From Amesomyces nigricolor (Eukaryota > Ascomycota > Sordariomycetes > Sordariales > Chaetomiaceae), in NCBI GenBank assembly GCA_004802645.1, contig SRKS01000007.1:2108001-2172000 (forward strand): a stretch of 64,000 nt of DNA, written 5' to 3'. This document shows, in pieces, positions 35,362 through 47,900 of this stretch. Under the pieces are notes generated by a model. The model was not told where the DNA came from, did no database searches, and saw only the letters and a program-made list of their open reading frames with translations. Numbering within the stretch: the stretch's first letter is position 1; each line of letters starts with the position of its first letter. A program made the translations under genes and the position numbers.

Positions 35362-36155
35362 CGTGTTGATGTGTTGAGTGTTTCGGAATCAGGGCCTCTC
35401 CTGTAATCTTCAGGTGCGTAACTTGGTCGATTTGATGTTGGATCTGGAATGAATCCAATGGATGGCTGCAAACATCCAGGTTCCTCAGCTGCACCAATCA
35501 AATCCTCTGTATCGATGCCCGTTTGTACCACGCCCCACTTATTACTGGCTTCCAGCTTCAGGTTGGAAACTGTCACCCCGTTGCCTGGTAAGTTACGAAT
35601 ACATACGGGTCAATACGAAGGACGTGGACGAACATGGAACTCTGCCATCCTCTCCGTAAAGACCGCAAGAGACTTGGTGTGTTTTGTCTTCTATTCGACC
35701 CCAAGTAGGATACTACATAGTATCGTGTATGGCTTGTGCATATGGCCCCCACCTGGCCAAGGAACAAAACCTCAAAATACATCGGTCAAGGCTCAGAGAC
35801 GCAACTTGAGAGAAGCAAGTTGGTTCAAACTCTCTCACACTTTTCTCCAACGCAATGCCCAGGATCCCATCCATCTTAAGCCGGGGATTGTGGAGAAACC
35901 CCAGAAAACCCCTGAGCGCCAAGCCCCGGCGCCAACCAGCCGGAGCCGAACGGCTTTCATCGGCACAAGTGACGTCGTTGCCCGGGCTTCTCCCCAACCC
36001 ACCGTCCCCCGTTGCCGTCTCTGGGGGGAGGCTGGTTCGCTTTTTCCCCTCAATTGATCTCAGTGACTTGAACTCTCGACCCTTTCCTCCCCGTCCGACA
36101 GTTCCTGGCCCATATCGCAGTCCCCCCCCCCCCCCCTTCCCCTTCCGCGAAAATC
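35362..36155. other. Divergent intergenic region
   Basis: Shared upstream DNA of the Tse2-like gene (minus) and BCKDHA (plus). It contains a C15 homopolymer (36122-36136) inside the BCKDHA leader, 20 bases before the ATG. No gene seen. Confidence 0.55.
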
Positions 36156-37610
36156 ATGAAGCGAGTCCGTCTCTCCCGCCCTCACCCGGCCCTGCTGCGC
36201 CGCGGCCGCACCACCCAGCACTCTCCCCTCCTCCAGTCCGTACCGCCGGCCGCCGCCTCGAGACAACCCCCCCAGAAACAGCAGCAGCAACGCCATGCTA
36301 GCTCCCTCTCGCAGCGTCCAGACTCGACGCACGTCAGCTTCCCGGGCGCGGTCAAGTCCGCCTTCAGCAACACGCTCAAGTTCGAGCAGCCCTCCACCTA
36401 CCCGGCGCTGCCGACCTACCGGGCGGTGGACCAGACGGGTGCCGTGGTGGACCCTAGCTTTTCCCCAGATCTCAGTGATGCCGAGGTCGTCAAGCTGTAC
36501 CGCGACATGCTGACGGTCTCGGTCATGGACCTGATCATGTTCGACGCCCAGCGCCAGGGCCGTCTGAGCTTTTACATGGTGTCCGCGGGCGAGGAGGCGG
36601 TGTCGGTGGCTAGCGCGAGCGCGCTGGCAAAGGAGGATGTGGTGTTTTGCCAGTATCGCGAGCAGGGGGTGTTTAAGCAGCGCGGGTTTACGCTGAGTGA
36701 CTTTATGAACCAGTTGTTTGCGAATCAGAAGGATGCGGGGAAGGCGAGGAATATGCCGGTGCATTATGGGAGTAAGGAGTTGAATATCGTGGGTGTTTCT
36801 TGAACTTCTAGACCTGAGCATGAGACTGATTCCCCCCAGCACACCATCTCCTCGCCTCTGGCAACCCAGCTCCCCCAGGCCTCTGGCGCTGCATACGCGC
36901 TCAAGATCCAGCGGATGCAAGACCCAAACATCCCCCCCAGGGTAGTCGCCTGCTACTTCGGCGAAGGCGCCGCCAGTGAAGGCGACTTCCACGCAGCGCT
37001 CAACATCGCCGCCACGCGGTCCTGCCCGGTCATCTTCATCTGCCGCAACAACGGGTACGCCATCTCGACGCCGACCCTCGAGCAGTACCGCGGCGACGGT
37101 ATCGCCAGCCGCGGGCTGGGGTACGGCATCGAGACGATCCGCGTCGACGGCAACGACTTCTGGGCGGTGCGCGAGGTCATGAAGAAGGCGCGCGAGCTGG
37201 CGCTGCAGGACGGCGGGCGCCCCGTCCTCATCGAGGCCATGACGTACCGCGTCAGCCACCACAGCACGTCGGACGACTCGTTTGCATACCGCGCGCGCGT
37301 CGAGGTTGAGGACTGGAAGCGGAGGGATAATCCGATTGCGAGGCTGCGCAAGTGGATGGAGGCGAAGGGGTGCTGGGATGAGAACAAGGAAAAGGAGGCG
37401 AGGGAGGGCATTAGGAGGGAGGTGTTGAAGGCGTTTTCCGAGGCGGAGAAGGAGAAGAAGCCGCCGATTAGGACCATGTTTGAGGATGTGTATGAGGAGT
37501 TGACGCCGGATTTGAAGCAGCAGATGGCGGAGTTGAAGAGTCAGTTGGAGAGATACCCTGATGAGTATGACTTGGCCGAGTATGATGGCGGCAAGGATAG
37601 TTTACCTTAG
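36156..37610 (+). CDS. BCKDHA: 2-oxoisovalerate (branched-chain ketoacid) dehydrogenase E1 alpha subunit, mitochondrial
   Basis: Two exons, 36156-36788 and 36840-37610 (intron GTGGGT...CCCAG), encode 467 residues. The first 50 are Arg/Gln/Ser-rich without acidic residues, a mitochondrial presequence. The E1-alpha core follows: DLIMFDAQRQGRLSFYM, QYREQGVFKQRGF, then TISSPLATQLPQASGAAYA. The thiamine-diphosphate motif spans GEGAASEGDFHAALN through FICRNNGYAIST. The phosphorylation-loop region reads TYRVSHHSTSDDSFAYR, as in branched-chain rather than pyruvate enzymes. With E1-beta it decarboxylates the 2-oxoacids of valine, leucine and isoleucine. The GTGGGT donor was chosen because it restores the expected LNI|HTISSP junction. 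Confidence 0.95.
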
Positions 37611-37852
37611 GCAGATAGATAGCGAGCGAGCTAGTGGGTTTATCTGATTTAACTGTGTGGGAGACTTCAATCCGGTGCCTGGCAAGTGACAGCAACTGGG
37701 TGACCGACTGCCCATTTTCAGCGAGCCTGGGGTTCAAACACCAAAACAAACCACCTTCCACTTCTCATCATCACTTCTTCCTACCATTGACAACAGTCCC
37801 GAGTCTCCAAGTCTAAATTTCCTCCGATCACCCACCACCTTAAAAATTCACC

Positions 37853-38008
37853 ATGCACGCCGGGGGCCGCGTTCTCATCGCGGTGCTGCTCTGCTTGAGC
37901 ATCTGTGGTCTCCTGGCATTCGGCGGCGTCACGTTTGTCAAGGCCACGGCGAAGGCTAGAGCCCAAGCACGGCAGTCTGTTGACGCCGAGTCCCAAGCAA
38001 CCACCTAG
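37853..38008 (+). CDS. Small single-span membrane or secreted peptide (51 residues)
   Basis: ATG 37853 in the good context ATTCACCATG opens 51 codons. Residues 6-30 are strongly hydrophobic (RVLIAVLLCLSICGLLAFGG), followed by a basic Ala/Lys/Arg tail (KATAKARAQARQ) ending AESQATT. This is the layout of a small tail-anchored or signal-anchor protein. The stop TAG is followed at once by GTACGT, a perfect splice donor, so a 3' UTR intron or an alternative C-terminus is possible. No family is recognised. Small size and the absence of homology evidence limit confidence. Confidence 0.45.
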   Translation: MHAGGRVLIAVLLCLSICGLLAFGGVTFVKATAKARAQARQSVDAESQATT

Positions 38009-38337
38009 GTACGTGCCGCGCCTGATCGCTGGCGATAACCGCTTCAAATGGCCACATGAAATATGAATCTCGAATTGTGTCTTGAGAAAAGTCAAGACGC
38101 GGAGTGGTGGATCAGAGAAGATCAACCCCACATTCTGTATCTTGGCGACCCTCCTCCCCACATTCAAGGCTGAAGACCGGGGTCTTGAGCCAAGGCCAGC
38201 CACAGACCAGCCACAGCTGCCGGCCGACCCGATTTTTCGCGTCCGAATTGAAGGCACATGCATCGACTGACCCGCGATCCTGATCCAGAACTTGACCCGG
38301 AGCTGTCGCAAACACCGGCCACTCTCACTCGCTCATT
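38009..38337. other. Intergenic region
   Basis: Short spacer holding the COQ5 promoter and leader. No gene seen. Confidence 0.5.
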
Positions 38338-39494
38338 ATGGCCCCGCGCACAGCTCTCAGAAGGGCGCTCCCCTCGCTACGGAGCGTTGTCACACACCCC
38401 GAGCACACATTACGACTGTCACGACCCTTCTCGACCTCCCTCCCATCTCTCGCCCCGAACGGCTCCTCGTCCTCCTCCTCTACCCCCGAATATGCGATCC
38501 CCAACCCCTCCAGGCCAACACATTTTGGCTTTGAGACGGTAACAGAAAGCGAGAAGCGCGAGCGTGTCGCTGGGGTCTTTACCAGCGTGGCGGAGTCCTA
38601 CGACCGCATGAACGATCTCATGTCGTTCGGCTGGCACCGGATATGGAAGTTCGTTTCTCTGCCCCCGGTACCCCATTCTCGACAGACTCGCTAACGTGAC
38701 CTCTGCACTTACCCAGAGACCACTTCGTCGCCTCCCTCAACCCCGGCTTCTCCCCTCTCACATCCACCTCCAACCCCTCCGGCCCCCAACACATCCTCGA
38801 CATCGCCGGCGGTACCGGCGACATCGCCTTCCGCATGCTTCACACTGCCCACGTCCTCAACCGCAACCCCTCCGTCCGGGTAACCATCTCGGACATCAAC
38901 CGCGCCATGCTCACCGTCGGCAAGCAGCGCTCCGCCACCCTCCCGGCCTCTCAACAAGCCGCCCTCTCCTTCGTCGAAGCCAACGCCGAGAACCTCTCCC
39001 AAACCCGCCCACTCCACCCCTACCCCTCCGCCATCGAACCCACTGCGCACGACGCCCACGGCAAAGAAGAACAAGCATTTTTCGACCCCGCCACCGCGAC
39101 CGCCTCCATCCCGGACGCCAGCGTCGACCTGTACACGGTGGCCTTCGGCATCCGCAACTTCAGCAACATCCCCGCGGCGCTGCGTGAGGCGCACCGCGTG
39201 CTAAAACCCGGCGGTGTGTTTGCGTGTCTGGAGTTTAGCAAGGTGGATAAGCATCCGTTGCTGAATGCTGTGTACAAGGAGTGGTCGTTCCGCGCGATCC
39301 CGCTGATTGGGCAGTTGGTGGCGGCGGATAGGGATAGTTATCAGTATTTGGTGGAGAGCATTGAGAGGTTTCCGAGCCAGGAGGAGTTTAGGGATATGAT
39401 TGTTGATGCCGGTTTTGTGGTGGCGGGGGAGGGGTATGAGGATTTGACGGGGGGGGTGGCGGCTATCCATAAGGGGATGAAGCCGAGGAAATAA
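38338..39494 (+). CDS. COQ5: 2-methoxy-6-polyprenyl-1,4-benzoquinol methylase, mitochondrial
   Basis: Exons 38338-38648 and 38717-39494 (intron GTTCGT...CCCAG, phase 2) encode 362 residues. The N-terminus MAPRTALRRALPSLRSVV is a mitochondrial presequence. The UbiE/COQ5 signature starts GVFTSVAESYDRMNDLMSF, followed by the SAM-binding motif I ILDIAGGTGDIAFRM, TVAFGIRNFSNIPAALREA, and HRVLKPGGVFACLEFS. The C-terminus is AAIHKGMKPRK. Coq5 performs the C-methylation step of ubiquinone synthesis on the matrix face of the inner membrane, in the CoQ synthome. An insert of about 35 residues lies between the two methyltransferase halves, common in fungal homologues. Confidence 0.96.
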
Positions 39495-40820
39495 GTGGTG
39501 TGAGGGAGATGTGGAAGATGTAACAGTAGAATGGTGTACATGTACAGTATTTGTACCATACGAGCCTACCTTGCATAGAGGGGAGGGCAGAGCATAGCAT
39601 AGCATGCTGAACATAAACGACTTTGAAAAACTCAACAACTGCCTAACAATCCCCAGTGATGGCATCTGCCTTCTCCGTCTTCTTTCTCAAGACAATATCC
39701 AGGTAGGAACAGCCAGGGAGAAAACCCTCATGATACATCAAACAACTCCAATCCACAGCTGTGTAAGTCACCATAAGTCATGTCCGTTCCATGCATTCCT
39801 ATCCGCGATTCATGGCACCTGCCCAGAGATGATTTAACCTTCGGGGCATGTACACAAGCATCCACATCACACCATCCTCAAAGGAACCCGACTCCCTAAC
39901 TACAAGCAGACCCGACCACACCAGTCTAACAAACCCACTGTCTGACCTAGCAGAACCTCTAAACCGTCCCATCCACCTCACTCCTCGCCAACTCCCCACA
40001 AGACATGGAAGACAAGACCAGGTAACAAAAAAAGACAGCCCCGACCGCACTCCGACCTCAATCTCACTTCAATCCCACCTCAATCCTACTCCATTCGATA
40101 TGCCACTTCAGTCCGACTCCAATCCGGCCTTAATCTGACCCCGATCCCAATTCAAAACGGCTCCAACACCACTTCAATCCCACACCAAACCCACTTTCAT
40201 ACATACCACTTCAATCCAATTCGAATCCGATTCCGATTCAATTCTTCCCCACACCCCCATTCATCGCTGACTGACTGACTGAGTACCTTACAAAACGTCT
40301 AACAAGTCCAGACCAAACCTCTCCAGTATCCCGTTGTTTGTGCGCTTTTTCTTTGCCCACCACCCACCCACCACCAGCAAATGTCATTCCCATCATCAGA
40401 TCATGACCACGACCAAACCTTTCTAGGCCACCATCAGATAGATGTATTAACACCCCCAAAACCACTGGCAAAAACGACGAGGGAAACCATGAAAAAGCAA
40501 GCAAGAGTCATTCCCAAATCCAGATTTCTCCGTTCAGTACCTGGTGCCGTGTTCTCTGTAGAACCGGGATGAAGAACGGTGCAAGAAAAGCAAACGCGGA
40601 AGAGGCGGGTCGGTTTCTAGCAGTGCTAGTGTTGGAATCATGGCGTTGAGGAAGGTCATGGCGTATTGATGTATGTGGTAGTTGCAGGTGGTGGTGGGTA
40701 CCTGATGGTGGGGTTGGTGGATAGTCAGACGGATGGACGGACGGGTGGTTGTATTCGGGTAGATTTAACTCCCTCTTCTCCCTTCAGCCACCCACCCAGC
40801 ACCACCTCCTAAGTACTTTA
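39495..40820. other. Intergenic region between convergent genes
   Basis: 3' flanks of COQ5 and the phosphoesterase gene. Contains the degenerate CAATCC-rich repeat listed separately. No gene seen. Confidence 0.55.
40050..40245. repeat. Degenerate CTTCAATCC-type repeat
   Basis: About 200 bases of imperfect units such as ACCTCAATC, ACTTCAATCCC, ACTCCAATCC and ATTCGAATCC, spaced roughly 10-14 bp. A decayed minisatellite or simple-sequence expansion. It does not encode anything plausible. Confidence 0.6.
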
Positions 40821-43065
40821 TTAAGCCTCAGGCGCCGGAGCCGGGCTCGCCGCACCACCCTCCCCCTTCACGCCGCCCCTCGGACCCCTCCCACGTCCCC
40901 TCTCCCCACCCCTCCCACCTCTTCCACCCCCACGTCCACCGCGACGCCCGGCACCTTCAGAGTCACTAGCCCCTCCGCCGCCACCAGCACTACGGTATCC
41001 ACCACCGGGCACATTCCCGCCCTCTCCCCTTCCACCCGCACCACCACTGGCCCCACCGCGGCTACTGCCCCAGTTCCCAGCCCCACCGCGCGAGAACTGG
41101 CGCGGCGGCGGGGGCGAAAAGATCTTGACCAGCGGCTTGGAGCGGTCCTCCTGGCCGGGGGCCCGGTTCTTGACTTCGTCAGGGAGGCGGTCCATGGCGG
41201 CGTCGCGGTCCTCGACGGTGCGGAACTGCGCGACCTTGTTGTTGGCGCCCCAGCGGTCGATCTTGACAATCTTGGCCTTGTCCTCGTCCGAGAACAGCTC
41301 GCGGACTTGCTCGTCGCTCTGCGCATTCATGACGAAGAGGCCGATGATGTTCTCGGCGGGGGTCTTGGGCGCGGGCGGGGCGGTCTCAGAGGCGGCGCCG
41401 TTGGCGGGCGCGGCTTTCTCCTCCTTGGGAGCGGGAGAGGGCACGGGTGCAGGCTGCGGGGTGGCGGGCTTGGCGTGGGCCGGAGCCGGCGACGGGGCAG
41501 CGGGCTTGGGCTGCTGCGTGGGCGCGGCGGCGCGAGCGGCGGCAGGCTGAGCGGGAGCAGCCGGCACAGCGGGGGCTGTGGCGACCGGGCTGGTGCCGGT
41601 GGCAACAGGCGCGGACGGGGCGCCCATCGGCTGCTTAGCTCCGCGGTGCGAGAAATTGAATCCCTGAGCGCGCATCTCAGTACCGATCCTGCCATCCTGG
41701 ACCTCCAGGACTAGCCAGCCAAAGGCGGCGTCCGCGAGGTTAAAGTTCCACATGTTCTTGAAGGCGCTCTCGTCCACCTGGCCGAGAGCAGCGGCCGACT
41801 GGCCAGCGGCAACGCCACCGAAGGGGTTCCCGCCCGCCGCAGTGCTGGGCATCTTCTCGACCACGCCAAGTGCGTTCTTAAGCAGGTTAAGCTGGGCCTC
41901 GTTCTGCTGGATGGCCGGCTCGACCTCGCCCTTGACCGTCTCCCATACGTCGTTGAAGGACGCCTTAGACGCAGCGAGCTTGCCTCGGTAGTGGTCCAGA
42001 GTCGGGTTGACGCTGAACTCATTGTACGAACTGCCATACCGGAAGTGGAGGCCTGCCGAGATCGAGAAGTCCGCCTTCAGGGTTACCGAGAGCTGGTTCA
42101 GAATGCCCTCGCGCGCGGGCGAGGCGTGGGTGATAAAGATGCGGGTCTCGGTGGGGTCGTATACGCGGTTGGCCGTGTCGACCAGCTCGCCCATCTGCAG
42201 AAGGGTCGTCCACATGGTGCCCTGGCCGCCCGCAATCGTCGTCCGCCCCTCCCCGTTGTCGAAGAGCTTGTGCATCACCACGGCGCCGCCCAGGCCGAGA
42301 AGCCGGAGCTTGACACCGCCAATCTCGAGCAGCATAGACTGCGCCTCGTCGATGATGAACAGATTGGGCACCTTGTACTCCTTGGAGCGGAAGCGCTCCA
42401 GCACGCGTACGTCCTCGCATGCGCCCCAGACGGTGTAGACTGGAACCTCCAGCTTCAGCTCGCCGCTGATGAGCTTGGGGAGCTCTGAGAGTGGCAGCTC
42501 GCTCGGTGCGAACCGTGCCTTGACGGGGCCGCCGACGCCCTGGGCGATGGCCTTCTTCGTCGCCTCGGAGATGAGCGGGGAGTACTGGGCGACATGCTTG
42601 AGGGTCCTGTTGCAATATCCAGTCAGTAGCCACTACGACACAGCGCCTCGTCCAAACTCACTTCTCAGCGATGCGCTCCAGTGATGTCTCGTCGTAGAAG
42701 CCAAAGTCGCCGGTGTGGATGATGTAGTCGGCACGGGCCTGCTTGGCGAGGTCGTTGAGGGACCGGAGATTGCCTAGACGCCGTTGTCAGCTCTTGCGCT
42801 CCCGGCAGAAGTGTGGGTCATCCGTACCGCGAACGTCTGCGATGCAGAGGACTCTGATGGGGCCGGTCTGGATGACGCGGCCTTGGTTCGGGAGGAGGGG
42901 CGTGGCGCCGGGCACTGGGGCGGTCTGGTGAGTCGCCGCGCCATTGGGCATGTAGCCCTGGTTGTAGGGGTTGCGGGGTTGCTGGGGAGAGAGAGTCGCG
43001 GTTAGCCCATCGTAGAAATGACCTTTTGTAGGTGGCGCGCGGATGTAGTGTGCCTGGCGGAACAT
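40821..43065 (-). CDS. DUF2433-type calcineurin-like metallophosphoesterase with RGG tail
   Basis: Minus-strand exons 43065-42828, 42773-42662 and 42606-40821 give 711 residues in phase. After a short Gln/Pro/Asn leader, RVLCIADVRG is followed by NLRSLNDLAKQA and DYIIHTGDFGFYDE, the first metal motifs of the phosphoesterase fold. VYTVWGACEDVRVLERF and GAVVMHKLFDNGEGRTTIAG belong to the fungal DUF2433 branch. IFITHASPAREGILNQL supplies the later His motif. A Pro/Ala linker leads to an RRM-like piece (IIGLFVMNAQSDEQVRELF, AQFRTVEDRDAAMDRLP) and a C-terminal run of RGG/GRG repeats. The combination suggests RNA or ribosome association; the substrate is unknown. Boundaries were checked by codon counting. 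Confidence 0.88.
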
Positions 43066-44931
43066 AGTGTAGTCCAGCGCCGCGTGGCGGCAAGGCAGAA
43101 AGATATACACATAACGGAAATGGGAAGCAAAAAAACCAAAACACGGCGACTCACAGATGCCATTCTGGAAGTCGGGTCGGCTTGCGACTGGCAGCCGGGT
43201 TGTCGGGAAGGAGGAAGGAGGAAAGCTGTCGTTTGGTGCCGGGATCAGCAGAGGTCCGGCCGATGGTTGCAAAATCAGGGCGAGAGCGCGACTGAGAACG
43301 CGACCGAGAACGGGTATCAAAAGAAGGAGCGTCGAATCAACGGGTGCCAGCTGATACAGGGCGCAAAGGCTGCGCGTCGTGGCAATGGGCAGGAAGGAAG
43401 AGGGTGGTTGATTAAGTCGGTCGAGGTTGAAGATTTTCGAAGTTGGCCAGCGCTGCTGCGAGTCGTGAATGGCTGAGGAAGTGAAGTGCTGTGCTGTGCT
43501 GTGCTGTGCTTGGGCAGCTCGAGCGCGGCAAGGGGGAGGTCCTGACAGCTTGGCCGCTTTGGGTTTAGCCTGGTTAGTGGGCTCCACCCAATAAGCAGGG
43601 AGCTGCTTCGGCGAGCTGGAGACGTGAACTCTCCGCAAACACAGCACAGACTGATGCTGATGCCTTGCGGCGATGATTCATACCGAGAAGCGGTGTCTCA
43701 ATATTTCTCCGAGTGTGTTGGTTAATAGAGGCTTTTGTTGGAGCACTGTTTCGTGCAAACGACGTGAAACAAACCGAATATCACCAACCGCAAAAACAGC
43801 GGGTGTCCTCTAAGTCTGAAGCTGTCCCGCCTTGGCATCTTCAGGATGGAACAAACTCCAAACAAGTTAACATCCATCTTCACATCAAGCAATAATCACG
43901 TTTCACCACAATCATCCCAAAGCACACCCAAGTCCTTACACATTTATAATACCCGCTGTCCTATCGCCTATCCCTATAATATATACCAGTATCCCCAACC
44001 TCCCACCACACGCAAACTACAAACCTCTCCTCTTCCCACCTCAATACACCCAACACTTGCATCCATTGAAACCCATACCACCCAACCTTCCCTAATACCT
44101 TATCCATCCCAGCAACCAACCAACCAACCCATCCATGAGACATCCCAGGCCAGGCTATGCTTTGAATGAACAATACAAATACACAAAAGCAAGTAGAAAA
44201 AGCAGAGTTGAGAAAATAAAAAGAAAGGAATGAAACCCCCACCCTGCCCGGAGGAAGGGCAAAAGAATACATACTTCCGCTCGCTTTGCCCGCCGGCCTT
44301 CCTGACTCCACCACCGCACACAGGTATGATATTAAAGCATAAATATTACGACAAGACACACTCAACCGCTTTGTGCCACCTACCCCTGACAAGCCGTGCA
44401 CCCACGGTTTCGCACTCGTGGTGAGAGAAGAGAAGAGAAAGCGGAAGATGTGGAAGACGACGATGACGGCGGGGATTGTTTCCGGAGATATCGAGGCTGG
44501 GGGAGAGAGCGGAGGCGTTCTTGCGGGAGTGGCAGCCTTTTTGGGGGTTTGTTGCTGCGGGCTGGAGCTGAAGGGCGCGGTGTGGGGATTGTTATGGGTT
44601 GTGGAGGTGACGGGGGAAGTGGTGGAGGTGGTAGTGGGGTGACCTTGGGCTCTGGGCGGGAAGGAGGTCGGGATAAGCGCGGTGGTGAGGCCAGGACTCG
44701 TGGTGCTGGACCAGGCGTGAGGCCGCGCGAAACTGTAGGCGGGACCCGCTGCTGGTTGCGCGATGACTGAGGGTGACGTTGATTCCGAACGTTGGTCTGC
44801 TGCTTCAAAAACCCAGGATTACTTCTCCTCCGCTCAGTCCTGTGCTGCCCACTCCCCCTCTCACCCCGCCCACCACCCCCGCCAAAGCACCCGCTGATAT
44901 CCCATCCTAGTACCGTACGATAGGTATGTCG
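43066..44931. other. Intergenic region
   Basis: Promoter and leader of the phosphoesterase gene (43066-43650), then spacer to the ZDS1 3' end. Contains a GTGCT pentamer repeat at 43486-43510. No gene seen. Confidence 0.5.
43486..43510. repeat. Microsatellite (GTGCT)x5
   Basis: Five exact tandem copies of GTGCT in the region upstream of the phosphoesterase start. Confidence 0.95.
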
Positions 44932-47900
44932 CTACCACATATCGCTGCTCTCGTCGTCGTCGTCAAACCGCTTGCTGTCCTGCTGGTGGTAGTAGTGCTG
45001 CTGCTGCTGGCCACCACCACTTCCCCGTCGAGCATGTCCCTGGCCTTGGTCAGGGTGATCGTAGCCGTCTCCACCGTTCTGGTGGTGTTGACCGTCGCCG
45101 TGCTCATACTCGTAGATCTGCGCGTCGTCGACGTAGTGGGAGCTGCCGTCGTGCTGCTGGACGGGAGAGTCGCCGTATTGGTTGCCGGACTGGGAGGTTG
45201 TGTCAGTTACGCGTAAATTAAGCAGAGGGAGAACGGGACCTACGCGATGGTACTCAAAGTCGAACCCCCCATCCTGGGCAGCCTGCTGGGCCATCTGCTG
45301 CTCCATCTGCAACTGAGCCTCCTCCGCCTCGCGCCGCTTCCGCTCCTCCTCCATCCGCTTCTGCTGGGGCGACACGGGAATCTGGAGCTGCGGGTGCATC
45401 GCCTGCACCTTGGCGAGGTACGAGTACATGAAGTTGCTTAGCAGCACCTGGCTGTGCAGCGGCCTGCGGGGGTTCGCGAGCTTGATGTGAGCCATCCGAT
45501 AAATGGCCCGCTCTTCAATGATCGGGAACCTCGTCCAGGGGTAGTCGACGTCCGGGCGCAGCAGCCGCGGCGGCGGTTCGGGGGTGAGCGGCCGGTGCTC
45601 CTTCTTCTTGTGGCTCGAGTCCTTGTCGCTCTTCTTCTTGGATCCGCCAAACAAGCCGCCGAAGAACCCCTCTCTCTCCTTCTTGCCTTCGCTCGACTTG
45701 CGGTTCGTATCCTTCTTCTTGTCGTCCTGGGGTAAGATCTCGATGCTATCACGGTCCAAGCGCAGGCTCTCGCGGCCCTTGGGAGCGTCTTTGTCAATCG
45801 AGCTCTGGAGGACGTCCATTCTGGCATGGTCATGGCCCTTCTCGGGCGTCTTTGACTTTGCCTTCCTGGCCTGCTCCTCTCTCTCCCGCTCCCTCTCCTT
45901 TTCCTTCTCCTTCTCCCGCTTCTTCTTTTCCTTGTCCTCGCTCTTGAACCATTTCCAGCTCGAGGTCGACTTGTGAGAGGTGACGCTCTCGTTGTCATCC
46001 TTGTCCTTGTTCCGCTTCTCAAACGTCGGGATAAAGGTAAGGTTGCTGGTAGTGCTGCCGCCACTGCCAGGGAGAGCGTGCGGGTGGCTAATCTCGGCCA
46101 AAGCGTTGCCGCCGACGGGAGTTTGCTCCTTGACGCTCCCGGCCCTCGCTGTAGGCGTTGGAAGTTTCGAGACCTTGCCTGCGGCAGGACGTTTACTTGA
46201 GCGTGCAGGCGGTTCGACAATCGGGGGCTGGTCTGGGTAACTCTGGGGCACGGTCTTTTGCAGCGATGGTCTCTGAGGAGGGGGCTGCACGGGTGGTGAA
46301 CTCTCCTCCGCTGGCGGCGTCTCAATAATCTGGGGAACGGGAGGAGGGGGTGCACGTATTGCCGAAGTCGAGGATGGCCTGACAGGAAGTGCCTGAGAGG
46401 ACGCCGTGTCGGGGGTCAGATTCTCCTTTTGCACCGTCTCCTCTACGACAGCCACAGGTGAAGGTGTCGCGGCTGCGTCGTCCCGGGAGAAGTTCTGCTG
46501 CCTCCGTACCGTCCGGGTTGGTCGTGAGTAGTTCTCGGTGACGGTTACCGGCTCTGACTGCACTCTCGTCAACGGTTTAATGGACGGGTCTATTGGCGGG
46601 ACCGGGGGCGGCTCGTCGGCGTTGTCCTCGCTCTGCTTCGCCGCGACCCGTTTCGAAAATGTCGCTCGATCCCCATAACGTTGGCTGCCGTTCTTCCGAT
46701 ACGTCGTCTTTTTCGAGCGCCTAAGGCCCATCCCCGGGGCCATCGGAAGAATCGGGTTGTCACCGGGGCCCTCTTGTCTCGAGTCCTGTGCGAATTTCTG
46801 CACCGCTTTCGTGGGGTCGTTAACCAAGTCAGAGAGACTGAGCTCGGGAACGGGGTGCTCGTGGAGAGAACCTTGTCGCGCCAGCCTGTCGGCGCCGTCG
46901 ACATATCCGTCCCCGCCTTCGCCGTGGGTGTTGACCTGCCGGGAAAGCATCGATTTTTTCCGACGCAAGCTGCTCATAGAATTATTGCGCTGCATCCCGT
47001 CCACTGAAAGGAGGGAATCGCCCGACCTCCGCTTCATCGATTGTACCCGCTTCTCAAGAAAGTTCTTGAAGGCGGTCGGCTCGAGCTCTGGGTGCACCCT
47101 AGCCGGGACCCAGAGCAACCGCGAGGGATCCGCCTCATCGTCGTCGCCAGTCGGTGCTATCGACGGCATTTCCATCAACGAGACGCCCGAAAACTGGAGG
47201 AGATCGGGGTCCAGGGTAGTGTTCCCAACATCCATCGACATCCGGCGCAGCGCCTGGAGATTGCTAAGCTCCTGGGCAATGTCATTTGGGTTGTCGATAT
47301 CTGAGAGCGGGAATTGCGATCCTGACGCCTGGACATCCCGCAGAGACGGTGATAAGAGTGGGAGAGGGGATCTAGGGCGGTCGGCCGAGCCATTCGATTC
47401 GAGGGTAAGATTCGCGGGAAATGTCTGGGCCTTTCTGAGGCCGAGTCCGCCGTTGATATTATTGGGCTCGGGCGCCGCAGCGCTGGACTGGTCGGAGACG
47501 GTGCGCACGAGACGGAGTCGGTCGGCGGCCGGGTCATCCGGTTGGTGAAGCTTGTCGAGGTGCTCGGCCCCGTACCTGCCAGCAATAAAGCTCAGGGGCC
47601 GCGCGTCCTCGGCGCCCGAGGAGTCGTCGTCGCCGTACATTGTGCCGATGGCCTCGGTGACGTGGTGGCTCGGGTCGGAGATGGACAGTTGGCTACCGTG
47701 ACCGCGTCGGCTCGCAAAGCTGGCGCCAACATCGCGGGGGCGGGTCGAGGTCTGCAGAAAGAACAGAAAGTCAGTCGCAGGGTCGCACAACACCCAACTC
47801 CGTGGTCCACTGGGACCCATAATTCTGCTCCATGCAAAGCGTACCGCCGTTTCGGAGACACAGGGCTCCATGTCCAACAGCGGATGCGCAGCTGCGGCCG

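Noticed and set aside
36060..37262. 400-codon minus-strand frame opposite BCKDHA
   Set aside because: Antisense shadow; spans the BCKDHA intron without splice logic.
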